Origin: Blastocystis hominis
Lineage: Eukaryota > Sar > Bigyra > Opalinata > Blastocystidae
Assembly: GCF_000151665.1 (NCBI RefSeq)
Contig: NW_013171817.1
Location: 310,001-374,000 of the forward strand
Reading direction: 5' to 3'
DNA: 64,000 bases
Position numbers and translations under genes: made by a program. The notes below the pieces were generated by a model. The model made no database searches and was not told the DNA's origin. It worked only from the letters and a program-made list of their open reading frames with translations. Shown here in pieces: positions 11,628 through 23,112 of this stretch; position 1 is the first letter of the stretch, and each line of letters begins with the position of its first letter.

Positions 11628-12970
11628 ATGCTGTCTATTGCAGGTCGTCGATGTGGAGTGATTGGAAAGAGTCTTTTTACACTCTTTCGTGGAATCGCAT
11701 CCACTCGGAGTGAAGTTACCCAATCTTTTTGCAGTCGTGCTTTTATGAATAGTTTTATGTGATAGATGCTATGTTAGAGACAGTGGTGGATGAACAAATG
11801 CGCGATCGCTACACTACGCTAATCTCGGCAACGGGAAACAGTTTTATTGATGGATTTTTAGAAACGTGCTTACAAAGAAGAATTATGAAATCTAGAATGA
11901 ATAAAAAGGAAGACCGTCTGTTGGTGATTTCGAATGGCTTCAATGGAGATGAAATCGTGAAATACGCCTACGAAAAAGGCTACAAAACGGAATGGGTGTT
12001 CCACTCGATGTGTCTCCCCATGGATGCCAAACAAGCCGCTCAAGATGCAGTGTACCACGAAGGGATCACACACGTTTTATTTGTAAGCGTGGATTCGTTC
12101 TCTGGAGCGTTGACTCCCCTACGCCAAATCCTTCCCAAAATGCGGAAAATGCGAAAAGATGTGAGTGTGTGTGTCGATAATCGGCATGGCTTTTGTCTTC
12201 AGCCCTTGCCTCGGATCGATGAGATCATCGATTTCTCCGTTTCCACTTTTGATGGCTACATGATGAACAGATTCATGACACTTCCATTCTGAACGTAACG
12301 CCCTCCTTTGCTTTCATGACAGCCCACAAACCCGCGATTCTTGCCGAGGCCCATCGCCATCCCCATTCTTTCCTAGGTTCCGTGTATAACCGCGGGATGA
12401 CACTCTCCAACATGAAGGAAAGCGTCCAATCATCTTACTTGCACACACTCGAAAACACCAATTGGCAAACACTTTCTTATCAATTCGAAAGCACCAAGGC
12501 CAAACTCGTAAACAAAGCCAAACTTTTTCTTCCACTGATTCCCGCGGGAATCGACCAGGTAGAGATAGAATGAAACTCCTATCGAAGGGATCGTGCAGCA
12601 CCGCGTTTTTGGTACCACAGGAAGCAGCCCACCTTCGCGAATTGATAGAGAGTTTGCGTGAAATAGGAATTCATGTGGAACATCGATTTGTAACGTCGAG
12701 TGTAATGATGGAGGGAAAAGTTGAAAGATAGTTGCCTGCGATTTCCTTTAAGACTGCAGAATTGGTCCGGTTTGAGGATGAAGGGTCGGATTGGGGAATA
12801 GGATGTGAGGTAGAGGAAACATTGATGATGTGGTGAATTGTCTGGGAAGCGTGGTCCGGAGAAGGCAGCCCGTGTTCCCAATGGATGCGAAGTTTGTGAA
12901 GATGGAGAGAGAATATCGACAGAAGAAGATTTATGGAGATCGGGATATCGAGATGAAGAGTATTGTTTAG
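11628..12970 (+). CDS. Class V aminotransferase-like protein lacking the PLP lysine
   Basis: A 392-residue protein that follows 2-aminoethylphosphonate/alanine-glyoxylate transaminases along its length: ASTRSEV near the N-terminus, SATGNSFIDGF in place of the glycine-rich loop, LLVISNGFNGDEIVKYA, SVDSFSGALTPL, a conserved Asp in VDNRHGF, and the C-terminal IDDVVNCLGSVVR. At the position of the Schiff-base lysine (family pattern S-S-N-K) the spliced sequence reads IHDTSILNVTPSFAF, with no Lys. The Arg-rich N-terminus without acidic residues suggests organelle targeting. Introns of 29-42 bp were placed; the one giving IHDTS uses the 5' site at gtttcc. The usual poly(A) motif is replaced by TGTTGGTT at 13016. 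It is probably catalytically dead or re-purposed. Confidence 0.6.
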
Positions 12971-13015
12971 TCGAGTCGTATTTATTAATTTATTAAGAAT
13001 TTGGATTTGGACTTT

Positions 13016-13023
13016 TGTTGGTT
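13016..13023 (+). terminator. Variant poly(A) motif TGTTGGTT
   Basis: One-base variant of the standard motif, 46 nt after the aminotransferase-like stop. The same variant follows RPS14. Confidence 0.4.
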
Positions 13024-13097
13024 GAAATGAATTGAGTGTGTGGAAATGGAATAGAGGATTTGAATCGAAACAACTCGTAAAATACAGGAATCTTTCA

Positions 13098-13105
13098 AAC
13101 AAACA
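13098..13105 (-). terminator. TGTTTGTT poly(A) motif overlapping the PHF5A stop region
   Basis: Exact motif 2 nt after the genomic TAG of PHF5A. The 4-nt spacing rule puts cleavage after the T of that TAG, so the mRNA stop would read TAA. Confidence 0.85.
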
Positions 13106-13107
13106 CA

Positions 13108-13565
13108 CTACCTCTTTTTAAACCCATATTTCCTTTGTTCATAGAACATATCTGTTTTTGCAGTACCAATGTTCACAATTTTGGGACACCCTACATTTGA
13201 AACCTCTTTCTCTTTTCTACCATCTCTCTACAGCATTATACCACACAATTCAAAAGCTTACATCTTTTTGCATAACGGTGCACTCTTTACAATAATACGC
13301 GTCCGAAACGCCCTCTCCACCGCAAATGATGCAGCGTCCTTGGAAGGAACCGTAGTTACATTCATCGCATATATGGACCAAAGTACAGGGTCTTACGTAG
13401 GTATCGCAAATTACACACTTTCCATCACCTACACGTTGACATGTAGAGTAGACAATTACAATTATTGCAGAGACGACCAATAGCTACCCATCACTAGCCT
13501 CCTTCAGCCCTACCTGTGCCTGGAAGTTTTCTGCACATAATCAAATCGGGATGATGCTTTGCCAT
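13108..13565 (-). CDS. PHF5A: PHF5A/Rds3, SF3B complex zinc-knot splicing factor
   Basis: A 110-residue protein, essentially collinear with human PHF5A (also 110 residues). It begins [12 protein letters not shown], contains the CxxC zinc ligands in [33 protein letters not shown] and YYCKEC, and ends [11 protein letters not shown]. It is a core component of the U2 snRNP SF3B subcomplex that recognises branch sites, of interest in a genome whose introns are about 31 bp. Four introns (30-34 bp) interrupt it. The genomic TAG (13108-13110) abuts the poly(A) motif. The start codon lies 80 bp downstream of the adaptin poly(A) motif. Confidence 0.97.
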
Positions 13566-13644
13566 AACAACTAACACAAAAAATGAGCAAACTCCCAGAA
13601 AGTTCCAGAAATAGCTTCGATTTCTGGAACGATTCTTTGCTTCA

Positions 13645-13652
13645 AACAAACA
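13645..13652 (-). terminator. TGTTTGTT poly(A) motif creating the beta-adaptin stop
   Basis: The adaptin frame has no stop before this motif. A poly(A) tail added 4 nt upstream (after 13657) turns the codon after AGT GAT into TAA. Confidence 0.85.
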
Positions 13653-13656
13653 CACA

Positions 13657-15756
13657 AATCACTATCTGCAAAAATATCCATATCAAACTCGCTATCCTCG
13701 TCCTCATCGCTGTTATCCCCCTCTTCATTATCCACATCGATCTGCAATTCATCATCATCATCATCCGCCAAAGGTGAATTGGTCGAGACAGGTTCCGGCC
13801 CTCTCTTGGGCGTGATAAACTCCTGCGCTGGTTTGTAATACACCGAAGCCACCGATCCCAGTTCCTCCAACATCATGTACAACAAATCATCATCCATGAC
13901 CTCTTCATAAATCGGCTTCATACTCGCTCTCGACGACAGCACGACCTTCTTCGCCGTCTTCGGTGCATACGACAGCAACCTCCAATACCTACCCCATCAT
14001 CATCTCTCATCTCGCTCCCCTACAAATACGCACGATCTCGCAAGTCCACGCTCAGCGTCTCCGCCGTCGCCAGCGTCAGCAGCGTGGTCACGAGCTGCTT
14101 CCCCGCATCGGGTCGCTTCACGAAGAGCTTCACAACCGCGGTTAAAAGCTGCAATTGCACGCAGGCTTTCTCGTCGTGGAAGGTTTCCACGAAGAATTCC
14201 AGCAGCTCATCCGCGTTCTCGATGACGTCCGCGTGCTCTCCGATGATCCAGACCATGGCTGCGCGTGCCCGCGGTTCATCGATCAATTCCATGGCGCTGC
14301 AGACGGGGACGAGCACGGACGTGTATTTGCCCGGGTAGAGCCGGAAGAGGTCGGCAAAGACGAGCACGACCTCCTGGACGATGTAGGAGATCTTGCTCTG
14401 GAGGAGGAAGAGCAAAACGTTGACGCAACGGTCGGCGGCGGTCTCGAGTTTGATGGCGCAGCGCGCGATCGCGCGGACGGAGGCGCGGACGAAGGGGACG
14501 TCCGCCTGCACGGCGTACTCCTTGAACTCGCCGAGGATGCGCTCGATGTGCCGCGGCGTGGCGAGGCTGATGAGCAGCTCGAGTTTCTCCATTTTGACGT
14601 AGTAGGGGTCGTTGTATTTGCAGAAGAAGACTTGGATCGTCGACGCCATGAGGTTCGGCACTTTCTGGATGATCAGACGCAGGTTCCGCAGCGCCACGTA
14701 GCGCAGCTCCGCGCACTCGATGCTTGTGAGCGAGACCAGCGCGTGCGCGAGCTTGTTCAGCGTCGCTTTCATGAGCTCTTCGTCGCAATCTTCGATGTTC
14801 AGCAGGATCACTTTCACCGCGCTAGATCTCAGCAGAACCGCGGGAATCTACCCCATGATCACCGCAGTGTTCGCGTGCTGGAGGCGCGGAGCCACGCGCT
14901 CGATGATACGGCTGGCCTCGGCTTCGTCCTCGGGGATGTACCGCGAAATCGCTTCGAGAATCGCGATTTGGCCCCACTCCGAACACTCCTCCAGACACAC
15001 CAGCAGACGGTTCAGGAGCTTGCCGTTCACGCGTACAGTGTCCGTGCCCAGCGTCTCTGCGATGTCTTGAAGGGCGAAGAGCGAGTTCGACACCACGAAC
15101 GGACTCGAGTCGCCGATCATTTTGCGAAGACGGAGGATGAAGCCCTCCTCCTCGCAGCGCTCCGGAGCCATGTCGTAGAGCTTCGCTACGCACACGGCGG
15201 CCGTCTTGCGAACGTAGGGATCGACATCATCGAGACATCGATCGAGCAGAGGAACTAGGTATTCGATGACCGACTGGACACGAAGACACGCCATCGTGCG
15301 AAGCGCCAGCGAACGAATCAGCGGGTTCTTGTCCTCACAGTCCTGAACAAACGTATTCACGGAAAGGAGCGTCAGTTCCGGATTTTCTTTTGCGTATTTT
15401 AATAGATATCTAGAAGATGAGGAAGGCGCTTGAAGAAACACGTACAAGTAAACCAACTTCTTCAATTCTAAGGTCTCGTTGTGAATGCAACTAATCACAT
15501 CGGGGAACAAGGAGGACACATCCGTACCGATTGTCATGGCTGCGATCACGCATTTCATCGTTTTTCCGACTTGTCGCTTATCCAGCCCATGCAACTGAAT
15601 TCTCCAGTCATTGATATCACCTCTCTTGGTCGTATTGAAATACCTCACATCGTTTCCTCGGATTTTGCGCATAATCTTCTTATAAACCTGCTTCGTAGCG
15701 TAATAGCCACGTTTAGCAGCATTTTCGATCTTTCGGTCGAGTTCGGCAGCTTTCAT
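13657..15756 (-). CDS. Beta-adaptin (AP-1/AP-2 type), no appendage domain
   Basis: Large subunit of a clathrin adaptor complex acting in vesicle budding. The 666-residue product matches the beta trunk: KRGD near the start, VIAAMTIGTDVSSLFPDV, NETLELKKLVYLY, VNTFVQDCEDKNPLIR, LDDVDPYVRKTAAVCVAKLYD, EWGQIAILEAISRYIPED and RDRAYLYWRLLS. After the trunk there is only a short hinge with a very acidic tail; the hinge-ear appendage (about 230 residues) is absent. Introns of 36, 30 and 35 bp were removed. Translation runs without a stop into TGTTTGTT; cleavage 4 nt upstream of the motif supplies TAA after codon 666. The CDS end at 13657 is the genomic T of that stop. The N-terminal 40 residues before KRGD are an extension. 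Confidence 0.9.
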
Positions 15757-16095
15757 CAGAATAACAGTACAAAAATAGGGAACGATTTTCACTTTTTTCT
15801 CCAGAAATGCCTTTTGAAGTCTTCGTGTTTGAACAACTTTCTGGAGCTGGCACGATCAATCGGTTGAATCAGTGCTTCTATGCTCTTATGGTTTGCCAAT
15901 CCTCCAATGCTCTATTTTTTTATCTAATATACTTGGCAATCCTTTTCTTCCTTGTCGATTCCTCTAATAATAATACATCCTATATTCAAAAATCCTTTTA
16001 AACTTTTATTTCTTCGTGTAGTATTTTGGCGGGTTTCTTGTTCACCCTCTCAATTTATACAAAATTATATATTTAATAGTACTTAGAAACAGTGG
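15757..16095. other. Intergenic region between divergent adaptin and SMC1 starts
   Basis: 338 bp, AT-rich toward the SMC1 side. It must hold both promoters. No TATA-like or repeated element stands out, and no RNA gene was recognised. Confidence 0.5.
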
Positions 16096-19000
16096 ATGGG
16101 ACGAATAGATCGAATCGAGACTGAAGATTTCAAGTCCTATCGCGGCCGTCACGTTATCGGCCCCTTCAAACAGTTCACATGCATTATTGGTCCCAATGGG
16201 GCGGGTATACTTTTAGTTGTGGAGAGTCACCGAATAGGAAAATCAAATTTAATGGACGCGATCAGCTTTGTTTTGGCCATTCCCATAAAGAACTTGCGTA
16301 GTACGAATCTAAGAGAACTAGTGTTTCGGAATGAGAGTCAGCATTTTGTGGCGCGCACCTGCTCCGTCTCCATGTTTTATATGACCGATGAGTCCGATCA
16401 GAATGTGGAACCTGGGCAAGAGATCGAATTCTATCGTCAGGTGAAAGAGAATGGGCAGTCCCAATTCAAGATCAACGGAAAGGCCTACAGATATGAAGAT
16501 TACCTGTCCAAATTAGCTGATTGTAACATCCTTGTAAAGTGCCGCAATTTTGTGGTGTACCAGGGCGATGTGCAAAACATTGCTGCCCGCTCTCCCGAGG
16601 ACCTCGCTCGTTTGTTCGAGGACCTCTCCGGGAGCGCCGACATGAAGCAGCAGTACGACGAGCTGCGCGCCGAACGCGACCGTCTGCGCAACATCATGGA
16701 CATGAACCTGAAGAAGAAGTACACGATGATCTCGGAGAAGAAGCTAGTCCAGGAGCAGAAGCGCGAGGCCGACGAGTTCCAGGAGAAGCAAATGACGCTG
16801 CGCGACCTGCGCGTGGAGTACTTTTTGTGGCAGCTGCAGTACCTCCAATCGAATTTGGAGGCGCAGCAAGCGCGCGAGGCGCAGCTGGATCGCGAGCGCG
16901 AGCTCTGCGAGCGGAACGAGGAGGTTGGACGCGAGGGGATCGATGGATTGGTTGTAGAAAGCGCGGGAGACGAAGGACTCGAGCCAACGCAGCATGGCGC
17001 AGCTGCGCGAGGAGCTGAAGAGCGAGGAGGCGAAGCAGCAGCGGATCAACGAAGCGATCCGCCAGAAGCAGCCGGAGAGCGTGAAGCTGAGCGACCGGAT
17101 TCGTCGCAACGAGTGCTCGTTCGCCCCTCTCTTGAAGCCTAGAGCGCGGATTCGGCAGTGCGACGCGGCCATCGCGCGGCTGCGCAGCGAGCAATCGACG
17201 CTAGAGGCGGAGGACCGCGCTCTGGAGGAGGATCTGCACCGCATGAACGTGACGCTGGAGGCGCTGGCGGAAGCCGTTCCGAAGACGCAGGCGGGCGTGG
17301 CGATGTCGGAGGCGCAGAAGGCGCGGTACGCGGAGCTGAAGGAGGAGTTCGACCGACAGGCGGGCTTCCTGGTGCAGGCGAACGAGGCGAAGCGGCGCGA
17401 GCGCGCGACGGTGCAGACGCAGATCAAGCAGAAGCGCGAGCAGATGGAGAGCCATCGGCAGGAGCTGGAGAACACGCGTGTAGGCGATTTTACGGAGAGA
17501 GAGAGAGTGAATAACGGGTAGAAAGTGGTGCAGGAGCTGCGCGGCCAGGAGCAGCGACTGCAGAGCAGCGCGAAGGACGCGGAGAAGATGGCGGCGGCGC
17601 TAGCGGCGCGGAGCGAGGAGATCCGATCGGACTTCGCGTCGCTGAGCGAGCAGCTGCACGAAGTGGGCGCGAGGGAGCGAGGCGAGGCGTAGAAACGCGG
17701 GGAGATGGAGCGGCTGCAGGCGGAGCTGCGCGGCGCGGCGGAGAGCCGGGAGAGCTCGAGGCGCGACGTGCAGCGCCGCGAGTGCGTGGAGCGACTGAAA
17801 GAGCTGTACCCCGACGTGCGCGGACTGCTGCTGGACATCTGCGTGCCCTCGCTGCAGAAGTACGGAGAGAGAAAGCGCGAGGGCTGAGCGGTAGGTACAA
17901 CGTGGCCGTCAACGTCGCGCTGGGGAAGCATCTCGACGCCGTCGTGGTCAACACCAAGCAAGTCGCCGTGGAGTGCGTGCAGTGGGTTCCCCGGTTTCCC
18001 CGTTCCGTAGATACCTGAAGGAGCAGCACATGCCGCCGCTGGACTTCTACCCGCTGGACTCGCTGCGCCCCAAAGACATCCGCGTGGAGATCCGGTCGGA
18101 GCTGAAGCGGTCCGGGTGCAAGCTCTTCTACGACCTGCTCAAGTTCGACGCGGACGTGGAGGTGGCGGTGCGCTACGCGATCGGGAACGCGATCTGCGCG
18201 AGCTCGCTGGCGACGGCGCGGCGACTGGCGTACGAGACGCGGATCGGGGAGAAGATCGTGACGCTGGAGGGCGAGGAGATCAGCAAGAGCGGAGCGATGA
18301 CGGGAGGCTGGGGCTGGAGCGCGGCGAAGCGCGGCGATCGGTTCACGGAGAGGGAGCTGGCCGCGAAGACGGAGCGGCTGGGCGTTCTGGAGAAGGAATG
18401 CGCGGAGATGGAGAGGCGCGTGCAGCGCGTGGCCGCGACGTCCGACGCCGTGCGGCAGGTGGAGATCGACCGCGACCGCTACGCGAGCAAGCAGCGGTGA
18501 GCGCAGAGAGCGGGGCTGATCGCGTAGAGTGCTGGCGTCGGAGCTGGAGGCCGTGCGATCCAAGCTGCAGGGCTACGCTGCGCGCATCGCCACGCTGGAG
18601 ACCGACCTCGCGCAGGCGCAGCAAGCCCTGCAAGCCCTGCAGCGCGACGAGGACGGACTGGTCTCCGCGCTCTCCGCGCTGCTGCAGAAGCTCACCGTCG
18701 CGGAGAAGCGCGTCTATGGGTCCCTGCTGGACGAGCTGGGCGTGGAGAGCCTGCAGCAGCTGGAGACGGAGATGGTGGGCAAGCTGCGCGAGAACGAGGC
18801 CATGCAGGCGGAGTGCCGCACGCACATCGCGCTGCTGCAGACCAAGAAGAAGTACGGCCGCGAGCGGCTGCAGAGCGCGCAGCGCGAGCTGGCGGAGCAG
18901 GCGGCGGCGCGGAGCAAAGCGAGTCGGCGGCTGGAGGAGCTGCGCGGGCGCGCGGAGAGCGAGGACGCGGGGCTGCGCGCGCTGGACGAGGAACTGGAGG

Positions 19001-20242
19001 CCGCGCAGGTGGCGATCGTGAAGGTGCAGCGACGCATCCGGGAGGAGGAGGGACGCATCGGCGTGGTGGACGCGCGCATCCGCGAGGTGGACACTGCTGC
19101 CAAACCGGTCACACGTAGAAACGAAGCCAGGCGAAGAAGCTGGACGACGCGGCGTCGAGCGTGCGATCGGCGATCACCATCCTGCAGACCAAGCGGAACG
19201 CGATTCTCCGCTCCGCCGCGATGGAACAGATCGAGATTCCGCTGCTGCCGGGGAGAGAGAGCGAGGCAGGAGCCACGGAGGAGAGCGAGGGAGCCACAGG
19301 AGCCACGGGAGCCACAGAAGCCACGGGAGCGATGGAGGTGGAGTCTGAATTCGCGGAGACGAGCACGGGGTTTTCCCAGCAGTACACGCAGCGATTGGAG
19401 ATGGCGATCGACGAGGACGACGCGATGATGCGGCGCATCGACTTCTCGAAGTGCAGCAAGCCGACGGAGGTAGGGACGGCGCGAAGCCTCGACGCTAGCT
19501 CTCCGAGCTGGACTACGCGCGCGTGGACGAGGAGTTCCGCGGGCGGATCGGGCAGATCGCGTCGGAGCTGGACCGCATGCAGCCCAACCTGCTCGCCGAG
19601 AAGAAGTTCCTCGACCTCTCGGAGCGCGTCTCCGCGATGAACGCCAGCCGCAAGAAGCTCGTCGCCGCCTTCCACGACGCCAACCAGGCCTTCCTCGCCT
19701 GCAGCGACACGCGCAAATCGCGGTTTTTGGAGGCTTTTCAGCTGGTGGAGGCCGCCATCGACGCCACCTACAAGGACCTCACGCGCAGCGTGCAGTTCGC
19801 CACCGGCGGGCAGGCCGTGCTCACGCTGACCAACCCCGACGTGGGTTTCATGCGGGCGTTTCACGGGTAGGAACCGTATCTGGGCGGGGTGAAATACACG
19901 GTCAGTCCCGTGGGGAAGCAGTTCCGCGACATCCACCAGCTGTCCGGGGGCGAGAAGACGATCGCGACGCTGGCGCTGCTGTTTGCGCTGCATCGGTTTA
20001 GAAGGGCGCCGTTTTTGGTGCTGGACGAAGTCGATGATGCGCTCGACAATGCCAATGTCCAGAGGGTCGCCAAGTATATCGAGGAGAACGCCAGGCACAC
20101 GCAGTGCATCGTGATTTCCCACAAGGATATGCTGTTTGAACGCTCCGATGCCCTCGTCGGAGTGTATCGCGATTGGAGGGAGGACTCCTCCGCCGTCCTC
20201 ACGCTCGATCTGGGCAAGTACGACGCGGCGGAAGAGGCGTAG
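16096..20242 (+). CDS. SMC1: SMC1, cohesin ATPase subunit
   Basis: Cohesin core subunit holding sister chromatids together. The 1263-residue product has the Walker A loop CIIGPNGAGKSNLMDAISFVL (completed across intron 1), a first coiled coil, a hinge around GRYNV-type sequence KYNVAVNVALGKHLDAVVV and GEEISKSGAMTGGWG, a second coiled coil, the ABC signature HQLSGGEKTIATLALLFALH and Walker B PFLVLDEVDDALDNANV. RSTNLRELVFR and YQGDVQNIAARSPEDL are SMC1-specific. Eleven introns (29-42 bp) were placed; the spliced length is a multiple of three. The coding region is GC-rich (Glu/Arg/Leu codons ending in G), which produces long antisense open frames that are shadows. The stop is TAG 20240-20242. Confidence 0.95.
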
Positions 20243-20289
20243 CGGCTCGCTGCTGCTTGTTTTTGTGCTCTTTGTGATGAGAAGTTGCT

Positions 20290-20297
20290 TGTTTGTT
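20290..20297 (+). terminator. TGTTTGTT poly(A) motif
   Basis: Exact motif 47 nt after the SMC1 stop. Confidence 0.75.
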
Positions 20298-20395
20298 TGG
20301 AAAGCCAAAATCGGCGAATTCCCGCGGGAGCGTGGGTTCAGCGGAAAGTGCATCCCTGTCCGACTTCTAGTTTTTTCTTTGTATCTGTGAGCGAG

Positions 20396-22708
20396 ATGTC
20401 AGCGGAAAAGTAGGGGGTGGTTGGGACGGAGCTGCTCTCACGTTTGGTCTAGTCACGAAACAAATCGTCTGATTGAGGGAACTGAACAAAATATCAAGAC
20501 TTCGGGGTTAATTGGAGGCGAGATCGAGATTACGAAAAACGCGCCATGGTTAAGCGAGCGTCTGGAGCTTTTCAACCAGTATTTTGAGGAGTACAAGAAG
20601 TCCCTTGCCGGTAGCTGTTCCTCCCTGTCTGCTCATGCTTCTAGAGAAGCCGCGTGTGGACATTACCATCACCTTGCCCGATGGTGCTGTCAAGACCGGA
20701 AAGTCGTGGGAGACGACTCCTCTCATGATTGCTGAGGGTATCTCGAAGGGTTTAGCGCAGCATGTGGTTTCCGCAAGAGTAGGTGAATCTGCGCTGCTGC
20801 TGAAACGCAGGTGCTGTACGAGGACGCCTCCATCTGCTCTTCGTGCGTGAACACCGAGGAGCCGGAGGAGCGGGAGTCGTGCGATGAGGAGGAAGGCGAG
20901 CTGTGGGATCTGACGCGCCCTCTGGAGGGCAACTGCAAGCTGTGGCTGCTGAAGTTCGAGGACAAGGGCGGAAAGGCGGTAGGGCGCGCGTGGGGGGTGG
21001 GACGTAGACGTTCTGGCACAGCAGCGCGCACATCCTGGGCGAGGCGATGGAGAACCTGTACGGCGTGGACCTGTGCATCGGCCCCGCGCTGACGGACGGG
21101 TTCTACTACGACGCGTACTTCGGGAAGATGACGGTGAGCGAGGCGGAGTGCAAGGACATCGAGGCGGAGGCGAACCGGATCATCAAGGAGAAGCAGCGGT
21201 TCGACCGGTGCGAGCTGACGAAGGCGCAGGCGCTGGAGCTGTTCAAGCACAACCCGTTCAAGACGAGCATCATTCGGAGCAAGGTCCCCGACGGCGCGAC
21301 GACGACGGTGTACCGGTGCGGGTCGCTGATTGATCTGTGCATGGGCCCGCATCTGCCGTCGACGGCGCTGGTGAAGGGCTTCGCCGTGGTGAAGAACTCG
21401 GCGTGCTACTGGCTGGGCGACGCGGAGAACGACACGCTGCAGCGCGTGTACGGCATCTCGTTCCCCGACGCGAAGGAGCTGAAGGAGTGGAAGAAGTTCC
21501 AGGAGGAGGCGAAGAAGAACGACCACCGCCGTCTCGGCGAGCAGCAGGACTTGTTCTTCTTCCACGAGCTGAGTCCCGGTAGCTGCTTCTTCCTGCCGAA
21601 GGGCGCGTACATCTACAACAAGCTCATCGAGTTCATCCGGCACGAGTACCACGAGCGTGGCTACACGGAGGTGGTCTCGCCGAACGTGTACAACCTGGAG
21701 CTCTGGAACATCAGCGGCCACGCCTCGCACTACCGCGACTCCATGTTCCTGTTCAACTGCGACGACACCGAGTACGGGCTCAAGCCGATGAACTGCCCGG
21801 GCCACTGCCTCATGTTCAAGCACGCCATGCACTCCTACCGCGAGCTCCCCATCCGCTTCGCCGACTTCGGCGTGCTGCACCGCAACGAGCTCTCCGGCGC
21901 GCTCAACGGACTCACGCGCGTGCGCCGCTTCCAGCAGGACGACGCCCACATCTTCTGCAGACCGGACCAGATCAAGCAGGAGGTCAGCGGCGTGCTGGAC
22001 TTCATGCGACACGTGTACGGCATCTTCGGCATGAGCTTCAACCTGGAGCTCTCGACGCGCCCCAAGAAGGCCATGGGCGATCTGGCGCTGTGGCAGCAGG
22101 CCGAGGCCTCCCTCACCGAGTCGCTGAACGAGTTCATCGGCGAGGGCAACTGGAAGGTGAACCCCGGCGACGGCGCGTTCTACGGACCCAAGATCGACAT
22201 CAAGGTGATGGACGCGCTGCACCGCGTGCACCAGACCGCCACCATCCAGCTGGACTTCCAGCTGCCCATCCGGTTCGAGCTGGAGTACAAGAAGGCGGAC
22301 GGCTCGATGGAGCGCCCGGTGATGGTGCACCGCGCCATTCTGGGATCCGTGGAGCGATCCTTCGCCATCCTCCTCGAGCACTTCAAGGGAAAGTGGCCCT
22401 TCTGGCTGTCCCCGCGCCAGGCCATCGTCATCCCCGTCAACGCTACCTGCATGGAGTATGCCCAGAAGGTGCGACAGAGACTCTGGGACAACTACTTCCA
22501 AGCCGAGGTCGATGACACCGGACGCACGCTCAACAAGATGGTGAGAGAGGCACAGCTCGCTCAGTTTAACTATATTCTCGTGGTGGGAAACAAGGAGGCC
22601 GAGACCGACACCGTCACCATTCGAAGTCGTAGCAATGAAATCATTGGCACGAAGACGGTTGACGAGTGCATTGCTATGTTCAAGGAGATGGAGAAGAACT
22701 ATCAGTAA
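20396..22708 (+). CDS. Threonyl-tRNA synthetase
   Basis: Charges tRNA-Thr; class II aminoacyl-tRNA synthetase. The 724-residue product has an N-terminal eukaryote-type extension, a TGS domain ([22 protein letters not shown]), the SAD editing domain with [11 protein letters not shown] and the distal C..H ligands, then the catalytic core: motif 1 in the [18 protein letters not shown] region, zinc and substrate ligands around [10 protein letters not shown], motif 2 around [35 protein letters not shown], motif 3 [21 protein letters not shown], and the anticodon-binding domain. Four introns are placed (43, 34, 32 and 29 bp), all in the first quarter. Strong C/G third-position bias suggests high expression. 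Stop TAA 22706-22708. Absence of an organelle presequence favours the cytosolic enzyme. Confidence 0.96.
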
Positions 22709-22718
22709 GCTGTTTACT

Positions 22719-22726
22719 TGTTTGTT
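22719..22726 (+). terminator. TGTTTGTT poly(A) motif
   Basis: Exact motif 10 nt after the threonyl-tRNA synthetase stop. Confidence 0.85.
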
Positions 22727-23112
22727 CAACTAATCGTGAAGTGTTTATGTGTGTACTGTGTGGGTGGGTGTTAAGGGGAGCAAGGATTGGATAGAGATAC
22801 AGAAAGAAGGAGCAAAAACACACGTTCTAAGGGGTTCGTGTTTCGAAGTGTGTTGGCCGTATTCCTCAGGTTTACTACACCCAACGCAAAGACATAGGTG
22901 TATTTCTCCCAAATACCCGACGATCAATCGGATTCACCATGCCATTGAATAGATCATTTGGAAGGCTCTATTTGAGGAGAATCCAGAATTGGCCGCTTTT
23001 CGTAAAAATACCATATTCGAAAGTATGGGAATGCCACATATATATCCATAATTGTCCCTATTAATTCTGATGGTTTTCGTTCATTATTTTCATTTTCTTA
23101 CTTTTTGAGTTA
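22727..23112. other. 386-bp interval with a possible small unresolved plus-strand gene
   Basis: A protein-like segment WKALFEENPELAAFRKNTIF...PHIYP ends at TAA 23049-23051, and an upstream open stretch (22749-22952) precedes an in-frame TAG. Several GT-AG combinations are possible but none gives a convincing complete frame, and no TGTTTGTT follows. It may be a short gene or decayed coding sequence. Confidence 0.25.

Noticed and set aside
12290-12295. TGA ending the first part of the aminotransferase-like frame
   Set aside because: Lies in a frame left by the upstream 32-bp intron; splicing joins the conserved downstream blocks in frame.
20723-22729. 668-codon antisense open frame opposite threonyl-tRNA synthetase
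   Set aside because: Shadow of a GC-rich coding strand; the plus strand has a complete conserved enzyme, and the antisense product is His/Arg/Leu-rich low complexity.
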